This document shows, one piece after another, positions 1 to 10,569 of a DNA stretch of 64,000 bases. How positions within the stretch are numbered: position 1 is the first letter of the stretch; the number at the start of each line of letters is the position of its first letter. This DNA is from Xestospongia bergquistia (lineage: Eukaryota > Porifera > Demospongiae > Haplosclerida > Petrosiidae): assembly GCA_963965975.1 (NCBI GenBank), contig OZ014425.1:1687501-1751500 (forward strand), written 5' to 3'. Position numbers and translations under genes: made by a program. The notes under the pieces were generated by a model. The model worked only from the letters and a program-made list of their open reading frames with translations. It searched no databases and was not told where the DNA came from.

Positions 1-3000
1 TGTTGATATTTGATAAATGAAAATATCTCATTTTTATTTTTTCTGTTGTACATATACACTCCATCAATAACACATCCTTTATCAATAAGATGCTGTATAA
101 TGTCTACATTTCCAGACCGACATGCTTCATGAAGTGGTCTCTCCTTGATAGTATTCTCAGCTTCAATGTTACATTGAGGGTGATTAGTTAGTATTTTGAC
201 AATTTCAAAGTGACCCTTTCCACATGCTATGTGTAATGGAGTGTTACTACAGTCATCTTTAGCAGTAACATCACAGCCTTTCTCTAGCACAAGATGTCGT
301 ACAATGTCTACATTTCCAGACTGACATGCTTTACGAAGTGGTCTCAGCTTGCGATTATTCTCAGCTTCAATATTACATTGAGGGTGATTAGTTAGTATTT
401 TGACAATTTCAAAGTGACCTTTCTCGCATGCTATGTGTAATGGAGTGTCACTACAGTCATCTTTAGCAGTAACGTCACAGCCTTTCTCTACCACAAGATG
501 TTGTACAATGTCTACATTTCCAGACTGACATGCTTTATGAAGTGGTCTCTGCTTGTGATTATTCTCAGATTTAATATTACATTGAGTGTGATCAGTTAGT
601 ATTTTGACAATTTCAAGGTGACCCTTTCCACATGCATCATGTAATGGTGTGTCGCTATAGTTATCTTTAGCAGTAACATCACAGCCTTTCTCTACTACAA
701 GATGTCGTACAATCTCTACATTTTCAGACAGACATGCTTCATGAAGTGGTCTCTGCTTGTGATTATTCTCAGCTTCAATATTACATTGAGTGTGATCAGT
801 TAGTATTTTGACAATTTCAAGGTGACCCTTTCCACATGCTATGTGTAATGGAGTGTTACTACAGTCATCTTTAGCAGTAACATCACAGCCTTTCTCTACC
901 ACAAGATGTTGTACAATGTCTACTTTTCCAGACAGACATGCTTCATGAAGTGGTCTCTGCTTGTGATTATTCTCAGCTTCAATATTACATTGAGTGTGAT
1001 CAGTAAGTATTTTGACAATTTCAAGGTGACCCTTTCCACATGCTATGTGTAATGGAGTGCCATTAAAGCCATCTTTAGCAGTAACATCACAGCCTTTCTC
1101 TAGCACAAGATGTCGTACAATGTCTACATTTCCAGACTGACATGCTTTACGAAGTGGTCTCAGCTTGCGATTATTCTCAGCTTCAATATTACATTGAGGG
1201 TGATTAGTTAGTATTTTGACAATTTCAAAGTGACCCTTCTCACATGCTATGTGTAATGGAGTGTCACACCAGTCATCTTTAGCAGTAACATCACAGCCTT
1301 TCTCTACCACAAGATGTCGTACAATGTCTACATTTCCAGACAGACATGCTATATGAAGTGGTCTCTGCTTGCAACTATTCTCAGCTTCAATATTACATTG
1401 AGGGTGATTAGTTAGTATTTTGACAATTTCAAAGTGACCCTTTCCACATGCTATGTGTAATGGAGTGTGACGCCATTTATCTTTAGCAGTAACATCACAG
1501 CCTTTCTCTACCACAAGATGTTGTACAATGTCTACATTTCCAGACTCACATGCTTTATGAAGTGGTCTCTGCTTGTGATTATTCTCAGATTTAATATTAC
1601 ATTGAGGGTGATTAGTTAGTATTTTGACAATTTCAAAGTGACCCTTCTCACATGCTATGTGTAATGGAGTGTTACTACAGTCATCTTTAGCAGTAACATC
1701 ACAGCCTTTCTCTACCACAAGATGTCGTACAATCTCTACATTTTCAGACAGACATGCTTTATGAAGTGGTCTCTGAATGTAATCATTCTCAGCTTCAATA
1801 TTACATTGAGGGTGATTAGTTAGTATTTTGACAATTTCAAAGTGACCCTTCTCACATGCTATGTGTAATGGTGTGTATGATGTGTAGTGAGAAAACATAT
1901 GAGTACTAGTTTGAAGGTTAATATCAAATATTCCAATATTAACAAGATATTTGGTAATATCTAGACAACTCAACTTTATAGACTTATGTAGTGGATAGTC
2001 ATCAGCAATTATATCTCTTAAAACAGTGTCGTTACTAGAGAAAGTTGGTTGATCTTCAAGTCTCCTTGTTAGATATTCCTTGATACCAATCTTTCTAACT
2101 AACAGTTCAATCATTGATCCTGGTACTTTATCTTCTACTGCTGACTTGATACATTGATGTATACCATCAACACTAACCTTTTCTTTCAGGAACATAACTA
2201 TTTCTTTATGTTCCTGACAAAGTGCATAGTGGAGTGGTTGCCTTCCTGTATTGTCTAATACTTCAAGATTACACTGTAGTTTAGAAGATAGATATTCTAC
2301 TACTGCTAAATGACCATTATTACATGCATTATGTATTGGAGTGTATCCCTTGTCATCTGATACATTGATATCACAACCTCTTCTATCAAGAGCCTTGATA
2401 ATTTCTAAATAACCAAGCTCAGTAGCATGATGTAATGGATACATTCCACAGTTATTACTTCTAGTCTCACAGTTACATTGAGGTTGACTGAGGAGATATT
2501 GAACTATTGGTAGATGACCATACTCAATAGCTCTATGTAGAGGAGTGTATGCCTCACTATCTAAACCATTTACATCACATCCTACCTCATTAACAAGGTA
2601 CTGTACTATATCTAGATCACCTGATATAGCTACTTGATGAAAGAAAGGAGAACTACTGTCTTTCCATTGAATAGTAGTGCTAGCTTTAAAAATTTGTTTT
2701 GCTAAATACACATGCTTTTCTTGATGTACTCTAGTCATGAAATCATTAAATGATATTGCTCTCAATAATATTGTCATTATATCCCAATTTGGTGCCACTT
2801 TAATACACTGATATATATCATCAGGATCCAATATATAGTCAGGATTAGTACATATCAATGATACAATGTTACTGTGACTATTTTTACTGGCAAAATAAAG
2901 AGGAGTTTCCCCTCGATAATTAAACAAGCCAAATATGTCATTATATTGACCCTGTACTAGAAATTCCACAAACTCTTTTTTTCCAGCACCACACGCCAAA

Positions 3001-3239
3001 TGAAGTGGTGTAGAACCTTCGTTATTATGTAGATAAATACAACTTACAATTTCAGAAGCGCCAATAAGATACTGTAATACATCTAATCCACAATGGGAAG
3101 AACTACAACACAAGTGAAAGAGTGTGTTCCCTTGATCATCACGTACCCAAGGAGACCAATCTCGTGTGATAAGGCTCTTAACAAGATCTAGATCACCTTT
3201 AGAACAGGCGTCACAAATCTCTACTGTTGACTGTTCCAT
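1..3239 (-). CDS. ANK-ROCO gene copy 1, N-terminal ankyrin part (3' end outside window)
   Basis: One uninterrupted minus-strand frame runs from an ATG at 3239 to the window edge, about 1,079 codons. It opens with MEQSTVEICDACSKGDLDL, matching copies 2 and 3, which fixes the start. Ankyrin repeats (TPLHIAC...GH.EIVKIL pattern) fill it. The first ~450 residues are diverse repeats with spacers; the rest, encoded by about 97-1870, is an array of almost identical 68-residue double repeats. The left-edge residues (DKGCVIDGVYMY...) equal the stretch just before the GTPase P-loop in copy 2, so a Roc-COR GTPase region should follow outside the window (inference). Ankyrin arrays bind proteins; a signalling or immune-like role is inferred from architecture only. 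The gene is head-to-head with the FHA gene at 3326. No stop or frameshift seen. Confidence 0.85.
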   Translation of the reverse strand, partial: MEQSTVEICDACSKGDLDLVKSLITRDWSPWVRDDQGNTLFHLCCSSSHCGLDVLQYLIGASEIVSCIYLHNNEGSTPLHLACGAGKKEFVEFLVQGQYNDIFGLFNYRGETPLYFASKNSHSNIVSLICTNPDYILDPDDIYQCIKVAPNWDIMTILLRAISFNDFMTRVHQEKHVYLAKQIFKASTTIQWKDSSSPFFHQVAISGDLDIVQYLVNEVGCDVNGLDSEAYTPLHRAIEYGHLPIVQYLLSQPQCNCETRSNNCGMYPLHHATELGYLEIIKALDRRGCDINVSDDKGYTPIHNACNNGHLAVVEYLSSKLQCNLEVLDNTGRQPLHYALCQEHKEIVMFLKEKVSVDGIHQCIKSAVEDKVPGSMIELLVRKIGIKEYLTRRLEDQPTFSSNDTVLRDIIADDYPLHKSIKLSCLDITKYLVNIGIFDINLQTSTHMFSHYTSYTPLHIACEKGHFEIVKILTNHPQCNIEAENDYIQRPLHKACLSENVEIVRHLVVEKGCDVTAKDDCSNTPLHIACEKGHFEIVKILTNHPQCNIKSENNHKQRPLHKACESGNVDIVQHLVVEKGCDVTAKDKWRHTPLHIACGKGHFEIVKILTNHPQCNIEAENSCKQRPLHIACLSGNVDIVRHLVVEKGCDVTAKDDWCDTPLHIACEKGHFEIVKILTNHPQCNIEAENNRKLRPLRKACQSGNVDIVRHLVLEKGCDVTAKDGFNGTPLHIACGKGHLEIVKILTDHTQCNIEAENNHKQRPLHEACLSGKVDIVQHLVVEKGCDVTAKDDCSNTPLHIACGKGHLEIVKILTDHTQCNIEAENNHKQRPLHEACLSENVEIVRHLVVEKGCDVTAKDNYSDTPLHDACGKGHLEIVKILTDHTQCNIKSENNHKQRPLHKACQSGNVDIVQHLVVEKGCDVTAKDDCSDTPLHIACEKGHFEIVKILTNHPQCNIEAENNRKLRPLRKACQSGNVDIVRHLVLEKGCDVTAKDDCSNTPLHIACGKGHFEIVKILTNHPQCNIEAENTIKERPLHEACRSGNVDIIQHLIDKGCVIDGVYMYNRKNKNEIFSFIKYQ
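97..1870. repeat. 204-bp tandem repeat inside ankyrin array of ANK-ROCO copy 1
   Basis: The anchor words ACAATGTCTACATTTCC and close variants start at 97, 301, 505, 709, 913, 1117, 1321, 1525 and 1729, an exact 204-bp period. Each unit encodes 68 residues, that is two 34-residue ankyrin repeats (RPLHKACQSGNVDIVRHLVV then TPLHIACGKGHFEIVKIL). Differences cluster at the variable loop codons (DDCSN, DKWRH, DGFNG, NYSD), while the rest is nearly identical in DNA. This indicates recent unit duplication or conversion. Confidence 0.95.
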
Positions 3240-3325
3240 TGTCTTGAGAGAGCGTGGTCACTTTAATATTCTCTTTATAATGCCCACCTGATTAAGTTGA
3301 CCCTGCAAACTGCAAAAGTGCAAAG
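3240..3325. promoter_or_regulatory. Divergent start region, module 1
   Basis: Only 86 bp separate the ATG of the minus-strand ANK-ROCO gene (3239) from the ATG-equivalent of the plus-strand FHA gene (3326). The same spacer is conserved at 17930-18008 and 26192-26280. Each transcript's 5' leader must overlap the other gene's first exon or lie in this spacer, so a shared bidirectional promoter is inferred. No TATA box was identified with confidence. Confidence 0.55.
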
Positions 3326-6300
3326 ATGTTTTGGACGTTCTCGTAGTCTTGGTGAGACAGCTCTGAAGACACAATTAAATATTGCACAACAATGAATATT
3401 TACATTAGAAGACTACATACACAGTAGAGAGAGACAATATCAGGTAAGACTACTGGTACATTGTCTGTTATGTCGATATGATCAGAGACCATAGGGGTAG
3501 GAACCAGGGGGGCTAGGGGGGCTTTAGCCCCCCTAATGTTGATTAAAGGGGGGCTTAGCCCCCCTAATATTGTTAACAAAGTAAAGTTACATGGAGATAT
3601 ATTCATCTGTCATCAACTTTGACAAGCTGGTGAACCAACTTTAAATACTTCAAGATTTTGTCTGAGTAAGTATGGCAAGCCAAGGGATAAAAAAATTACC
3701 AAGGTCAGCACAATGTGTGAAGTAATGTACATTAGCGACTTAGGAAAATCAATATTCACTGAGGTACACAAGCTTTTAACCGTTTATTTGACTGTGCCAA
3801 TGACATCCGATACAACAGAACAAATGTTCTCTTCACTTCGAAGACTGAAGAATTATTTAAGGTCCACAATGACTCAAAAGAGACTTAATAATGTAGTATA
3901 AATGCACACACACAGAGAGCATATTGATAGGGTAAATTTATTAAGTATCGCAAAGGATTTTGTAACCAGCAATGAGAGACGTGTAAACTATTTTGAACAT
4001 TATTAACATATTTTATTAGGTCATGTACATATATGTCATTTCTTTAATTCAGTCATAATTATCTGTTATCATTTAACATTTTTACAAGGTTTTCAAACTA
4101 AAAACATCTGGGAATGCAACCCCCTGCTCATAGAAGAGTTATTACTACTGATAATATTTTAGCCCCCCTAATCCCTACTATCTTCTTACCCCTATGTCAG
4201 AGACTGTTTCTTGTTGTAGACTACTATATCTCATCTTCATGGAGAACGTAGAGAATCACGTGATCACTATTCATCTGGTGTAGGTCAGTTTATCTCTCAA
4301 CGTAGAAGACGTGTTGGTAGAACACATGATATTATTATGTCTATGAGAAGTGTTGGATCTACATCATTTGAAGAAGGAAATGAAGTAGAAAATGGTAAGT
4401 AAAAGACAATTATCTATTGTAATGAGATCTACTTATAATCTACTGCTCATATTAACATTTAATTTCTAACAATATTTCAGCTTTAAATTATAATATACGA
4501 AATACTATGATCTGATTGGTCAATTGCAGTTTTTGAATCCCATACTAAACCTCTGAATTAATTTTGTCCATAACAATATCATTTGTCATATCATCTAATA
4601 ACTTGTAGTAACAATTATATTATTATTATATCACTAATATTAGTAACAAACAATATTAACAATATATTATATTAGTAATTAATGGAGTACATAGTGTTTG
4701 GTACTTCAAAGTTATTAACAACATAGCTAGTTAGGTTTTAAAGTTTGTATATGTGTATATATTATTATAAATACTTGACTTGTTATAATATTATAACATA
4801 TACAAACTATATTATAATGTACATATATTATAATGTACATATATTATAATGTAATATAGTTAGTAATATAGTGGATGTTTCTCTTATTATTTAGAGAATC
4901 TTCAAGCACCTCTTGGTGAATTCATCAGCCTTAAGTTAGTTAAAGCTCTTGAACCTGATGAAGCCACACCCATTCCATTTGTTATCCGACGTCTAGTTGG
5001 GTGTGTCGATCATGTTGGTCCAGAGGGTGTCACTCTGGGTACCTCTCCTCATTGTTCAGTAATATTACCAGCAGAGGCAGAGATCCAAAAAGAACATTGT
5101 CAAATTATATGGAGAGATGACAATGATAGTAATGATGACTTGGAAAGGACAGAAACAGGCAGACATTTATCTCGACAAAGGAGAGTAGGAGATGGTGGCC
5201 ATTTTATATTGAAGGATCTTACAGCTGGTACTGGTGTGTTTTATATCAGTCATGTGACACATCATGTGACAACACCTATTGATGAAGAAGAAATACCCAG
5301 TAGTGAAGAGTCTGTTGCCAGAGAAACAGATACTGTAGAAAGTGACAAATTTCCTATGGTATTAAGTTATGGTATACATTTTGTTACTGGTATATTAGTA
5401 TGGGAACTATCTGCTTTATCTCCTAGTGAAGTATTAACTGCTAAATTGTTCCATTTGGCTAAACAAAGGGATCTAGTACAACTTAAGGAACAAATTAATA
5501 AAATGGAGTCCTCTACTTTAAATGTTCCTACTCTTACAATTACAGGTTTGTTAAATCAATATATAAAATATATAATTGTAAAAATAACTTTATCAATAAC
5601 TTAATATCTTATTGTTTGTAGTTGATATTACTTTATAACTTTAGTCTCATCTTCATCCTCACATATCCCCAGGAAATAAATGACTTATCTTAGTTACAAT
5701 AATAACATTTAACTAGAAACATTAAGTACATAATCTACTATAATATCATATATAACATTAGGTCATAATAATTATATAAATCATATTAACAATATATTGT
5801 AACTAATGTATTAAACACATACTATATTATAATGATTTGACTCAAGTGTTGTTTATTAGTATTATACACATATAACTGATCTAGTTAGGACTTGTTCAGA
5901 CTTGTCCTAAATATATAAATTATAATACACATATTGTATTGTAGTGATATGACTTAATTGTTTATAGAATGTTTTAATTAATAGGTACTGAGGATAATGA
6001 ACAGAGTTCTATAAAGTTTTCAATTGACTCAATATTTTCAACTCCAATTCTTCCTTTAACATCTTATGATATTAATACTGAATATCAACCACCATCATAT
6101 GAAGGAGATGATAAATTTAATGCTTTATTTGCTCCTCGTAAATCATTTGGTATTACACAGTTCTCTCTTAACACACCCTCTACTGCCAATATTCGTCAAG
6201 TGCCACGCCTCCTACTTCATATTGCTATTGATAATAGTGATATAGAAATGGTAACTTATCTCTTATCAAGAGGAGCTAATGTAAGTGGGTGTGGTCATCA

Positions 6301-9300
6301 CTCTAGTCATTATTGTCTTTTGTTCTAATATAGGTTAACAAAGCAGCTAGTGAATTCCAATATACTGCTGTCCATTTAGCAGCATTACGTAATGATGATG
6401 TCATTATGACACTATTATTAAAATATGGAGCTGATGTAGAAATAAGAAATGCTGAACATTTAACTCCATTAGCTATGACAACTAATTACAGTGTTAGGTA
6501 AGTCTCAACCACACCCACTAATTATGTTCAAATATATTCTTTTAGAAAAATGTTACTGAACTCAGTTTTGTTATGTGCTGCAGCTGATGGTGGTGATATA
6601 TCAGAAGTGACACGCCTCCTGACAACCACACTCATTAGTCCCAATGTAAAGGGTTTAAGACATAAATGTGCACTCCATCTTGCAGCTGCCAAAGGATATC
6701 GAGAAATTGTTGAATTTCTTATATTGAATGGAGTAAGTTTGATTACATGATCCTTGATAGTGATGTGACAATCATGTGATTTTAGGTTGATGTTAATATT
6801 AGAGGAGGTAGTCGTCAACGTACAGCACTTCATTATGCCAGTTTAGGAGGTTATGCTGATGTCATTCAAATCTTATTAAGTGCAGGAGCTCATGAGTTTA
6901 CCAGAGATGCCGGAGGATATACTCCTCTTAATCTTTGTCAAGGAGATGCTTGTCGTCTTTTACATACTGTATGTCTGTTAATATATGTATGTATTTTATT
7001 ATTGTTGCTATAGAAACCAATGTCTCTGTGTCTAGCTGTACAAAGTGGTAACATTGATCAGGTGAAGATAATACTTGAACAAAGAGAATGTCATGAAAAT
7101 AGAGATGATGATGATGATGTTATTAATCTACGTAATGATCAGACACATGCTCCATTACATTTAGCATGTATTCTAGGATCTATGTAAGTATAATTCATCT
7201 AATTATACATCAATTAATACATTTATTATTTGATACTTGTTATCATTCATCCATTTTGAAAATATGGTAGAAGAAAATCCTGTATAATTAGGAATTGAAA
7301 TCAGGAGCTTTAGAATACTTACTTGTCTTGAATTCAAATCATTACAATTCTTTATTTATAATAAAGTTATTAACATTTTATCATTTAGGGATCTAGTACA
7401 GTTGTTAGTTTCATATGGTGCTCAAGTAGATATTCATGGTGGTAGTGATTCATGGACACCCTTGTTTTATGCTGCTATGTCAGGTGATTATCACATGACT
7501 AAAGTACAAGTATCATGTGACATTTTTATATATACATACAGGTCACATTCATTTAGTGAAATTTTTATTATCAGTTGGTGCTAATCCTGAAGTATGAGAT
7601 ATAGTGTAATGATATAGTATATGATTAGATGTATCTTATCACTATAGGAGGAGGACAGTCAAGGTAGTACTGTGAGGGAGAGATTGATAAAGGCAATAGA
7701 AGAGACTGAAGAATGTATGACACGTCTTAAACAACGAGAGAGATCAGCTGTTAGTTTACACTACCTATATACTAATAGATTAATATTGTTTGTTAATAAT
7801 TATTTAAAATATGTTATTAAGATCTCTTATTTTATAAGTAACTTTCAAATATTAGTTTAGTATCTCATGTTATCATTGAGTATCTTCTTTCTATCTTTTA
7901 GTCTGTTGTAGATACTAACCTTATTACAAGACTCTCTGTTAATATGTTAAGACAGGTATATAAACACTTATATCTCATTGTAATTATTGATTTTAATTAC
8001 AGGAGAGTTCCCCATCTTGTTCTGTTGAAAATGAATTAGAATGGCAAAATTTAAAACTCACAAAATTAAAGGAGGTCTTGTCTTTGTTGACCACACCCAC
8101 CGAGAAACTTCTGTCTGCTTTGAATGACAAGAATCTCTCAGAGTTTGTGTAAGACACTTCATATCTACCAGTATCTATTTTTACATAGTCATCCATTTTT
8201 TGTCTTACCATTATCTTTCCATCTATCTAGTTCTCTATTGGAGTCAGGCACAATATCACCTGATATATTACTGGGTAATAGACCAGTTTTAGTACAGATC
8301 TGTGAGGATGGATTATATGGTTTTGCTAAAGTTTTATTAGATCATGGAGCAAAAGTAATTTATTTGTAATAATACATTAACATGTACATGTACATGTAGG
8401 TGTGTCTAGATGGTGCAGCCAATGAAATCCCTCTTATAGTAGCAGCCAGTAATGGGGATGTCCCTTTATTAAAGTTATTAATAGAATATGGAGCTAATGT
8501 AAATGTCCAGGTTTGTATATTACATTATATTAATATATGATATCTATCTCTTTATAATGTAGAGTTGTGATACATTAAATACTGCATTACATGAAGCAGC
8601 ATCTACCAATGATATTGAAGTTGTTAACTATTTATTATCTGTTGGTGCTGATATAACATTAGTTAATATATCTGGTGAACAATCCTTTGATTGTACTACT
8701 ATATCAGAGATACGCAAGTAAGTAGACTGTCTGTTCATCCATTAATACTATTATCATTTAATTAATAAAATTAGTTAATTATATTTAATCTATTTTATTT
8801 AATCCATTCAGTTTATTTGTTTATCCTTTGTATTCATCCATTCTCCCATCTATTGATCCATTCATCTCATATATCCTCCCATTTATTGATCCATTCATCT
8901 CATCTATTGATCCATTTCATAGACTATTAGCTACTGGTAACAATAGATTATTGGTTGCTGTTATGGAGGATGACCAAACTGTTATATCTCATCTTGTATT
9001 AGAAGAGGGTGTGTCAGTTAATACAGAATATTATCATAATGGTTATACAGCATTACATCAAGCATGTGAGGAAGGATATGATGAGATTACACAATTACTA
9101 ATTGAACTGGGAGCTGATATTAACAAGAAGGTATGATAGTCATGTGATTTGTTTTGTCATCATGTGATTGTCACATGATTGTATGGTATATAATTAAAAC
9201 CTCTAAAGGCATTCTATATTAAGGATACTTTCACAATAAGGATAGTGGTTCAAAAGTGTTAGATGTTTCATTATACAGTATCACATGATTATCACATGTT

Positions 9301-10104
9301 TGTATTCTACATAATATTTGTTTATAGGGTGGACTGTATCTACAGACTCCATTACATATAGCTAGTCAGGGAAACCATCTTGAAGTGGCAAAGGTCCTTT
9401 TAGAACATGGAGCTAGAGTTGACATTAAAGACTCTGATGGCCAGGTACAACTAGTCAAACCTGTTTTATCAGCTAGTTTATATGTATGTATTGTACAGGT
9501 ACCCTTTGAAATTGCCTCAACAAACCAAATGCGTAAAGTACTTGTAGAAGCTCGTCAACTCCACCCTCCTCCCCCTCCACCATCATCCTCCTCAGATGAG
9601 GGGGTGGAGTCTGAAGGCAAGCTGTGTCTAATATGTATGGACAAAGTTATCAATACCATCATTTTACCATGTGGACATCAGGTTAATAATTACTTGTTTG
9701 GGGATTGGTCCCTATAATATTTGTTATCACAATATACTATTATTATAGACAGTAATAATAATGATAATTAACATGATAGTTACCTTGTTATATGATATGT
9801 ATTTAGTATTACATTGTTATGTTAACAAGATAGTTAATACATTAGATATGTGTTCATATAATATAGTACTATTATATTAACAAATTACTATAGACTATCT
9901 GAAGGTCAATTCAAAAATAGATCATGTTTTACTAATTATAGCAGCCCCTAGATTAATATAATAATATTAACTGTTTACATTAATAATAAAGTTTATATGT
10001 TCATTTTTCTTATGTAGGCATTCTGTATTGACTGTGTAACTCAAATTACACAATGTGCATTGGATAGACAATCTATTAGAGAAGTCATTCCTATTTTTAA
10101 ATGA
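3326..10104 (+). CDS. FHA-ankyrin-RING protein, copy 1 (exon 1 frameshifted)
   Basis: It is collinear with the intact 20-exon copy at 26281-33088 and very similar in exons and introns. Exons begin 3326-3443, 4220-4394, 4895-5545 and continue to a TGA ending at 10104. Exon 3 carries the FHA-like segment (LGTSPHCSVILP... then KEHCQIIWRD), exons 4-18 hold ankyrin repeats, and the last two exons hold a RING finger (CLICMD..., CGHQAFCIDC). The start exon has one extra T (ATGTTTTGG instead of ATGTTTGG), giving a stop after six codons. The other exons keep phase and I saw no further lesion. A later in-frame ATG in exon 2 (MSMRSVGS) could rescue it, or the copy may be dying. A hAT transposon lies in intron 1. 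The likely role is a ubiquitin ligase with protein-binding repeats; this is family inference. Confidence 0.75.
3490..4196 (+). mobile_element. Internally deleted hAT DNA transposon in FHA copy 1 intron 1
   Basis: The 707-bp insert is flanked by an 8-bp target duplication TCAGAGAC (3482-3489 and 4197-4204). Terminal inverted repeats are CATAGGGGTAGG on the left and CATAGGGGTAAG (reverse complement) on the right, with inner G-rich inverted blocks (GGGGGGCTTAGCCCCCC-like). Plus-strand residues near 3713-3901 include TTEQMFSSLRRLKNYL, the hallmark of the hAT C-terminal dimerisation domain, and a second block follows after a frame change to about 4006. The rest of the transposase is missing. Copies 2 (18163-18170) and 3 (26433-26440) retain the empty TCAGAGAC site. 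Confidence 0.92.
4395..4894 (+). other. Intron 2 of FHA copy 1
   Basis: AT-rich intron with no coding signal. It contains short repeats of TACATATATTATAATG near 4815-4850. It lacks about 720 bp present in the same intron of copy 3 (about 26951-27670). Confidence 0.7.
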
Positions 10105-10569
10105 ATTCCCCAATTTTTAATAATAAGTAATTTTTGACAAATGTTTTTGGGTTCTAGTTTTTTTTTTTAAACAATAAGTATCATTTTTTTGATAGAAGAT
10201 ATGAGAACAAGTAGGTGTGACTAATTGAGAAGAATTAACACAATTATTAATAGCAATGATAGGAGGTATACACATTATGAAATGAGGAATAAAGAATGAA
10301 ATGAAAATAGCAAGTTTATTGGCCAATAACACAAAAAACAATAACAATAGTACATTTACAGTAAACACATGTAATGATACATGATGTACTCATGTATGGT
10401 ATATAACATTAAACTTATAAATGATAATAATAAACTGAATAATTAAAGAAGCTGTGCCAATCATTTGCTAATACCAGGGGGAATTCACTACTTTATAGCC
10501 ACATTGGACTATTTTTAATTAATTGGATTTCAGCTGGAGTCTGTAATGACCATCATTTGACAGACCAGT
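10105..10569. other. Convergent 3' spacer between FHA copy 1 and KANSL1-like copy 1
   Basis: No gene seen. A plus-strand AATAAA at 10288 and a minus-strand AATAAA at 10315-10320 are candidate poly(A) signals for the two converging genes. The same spacer is present at 33089-33532 in module 3. Confidence 0.6.

Noticed and set aside
97..1870. Regular array suggestive of CRISPR-like repeats
   Set aside because: The 204-bp period is coding, in frame, and encodes ankyrin repeats in a eukaryotic gene.
8828..8930. Frame extension of the FHA exon through repeated CCATTCATCTCAT words
   Set aside because: It is a short minisatellite in the intron before exon 17; the copies differ there by indels that break frame, and the acceptor TTTCATAG|ACTATTAGC restores the ankyrin phase.
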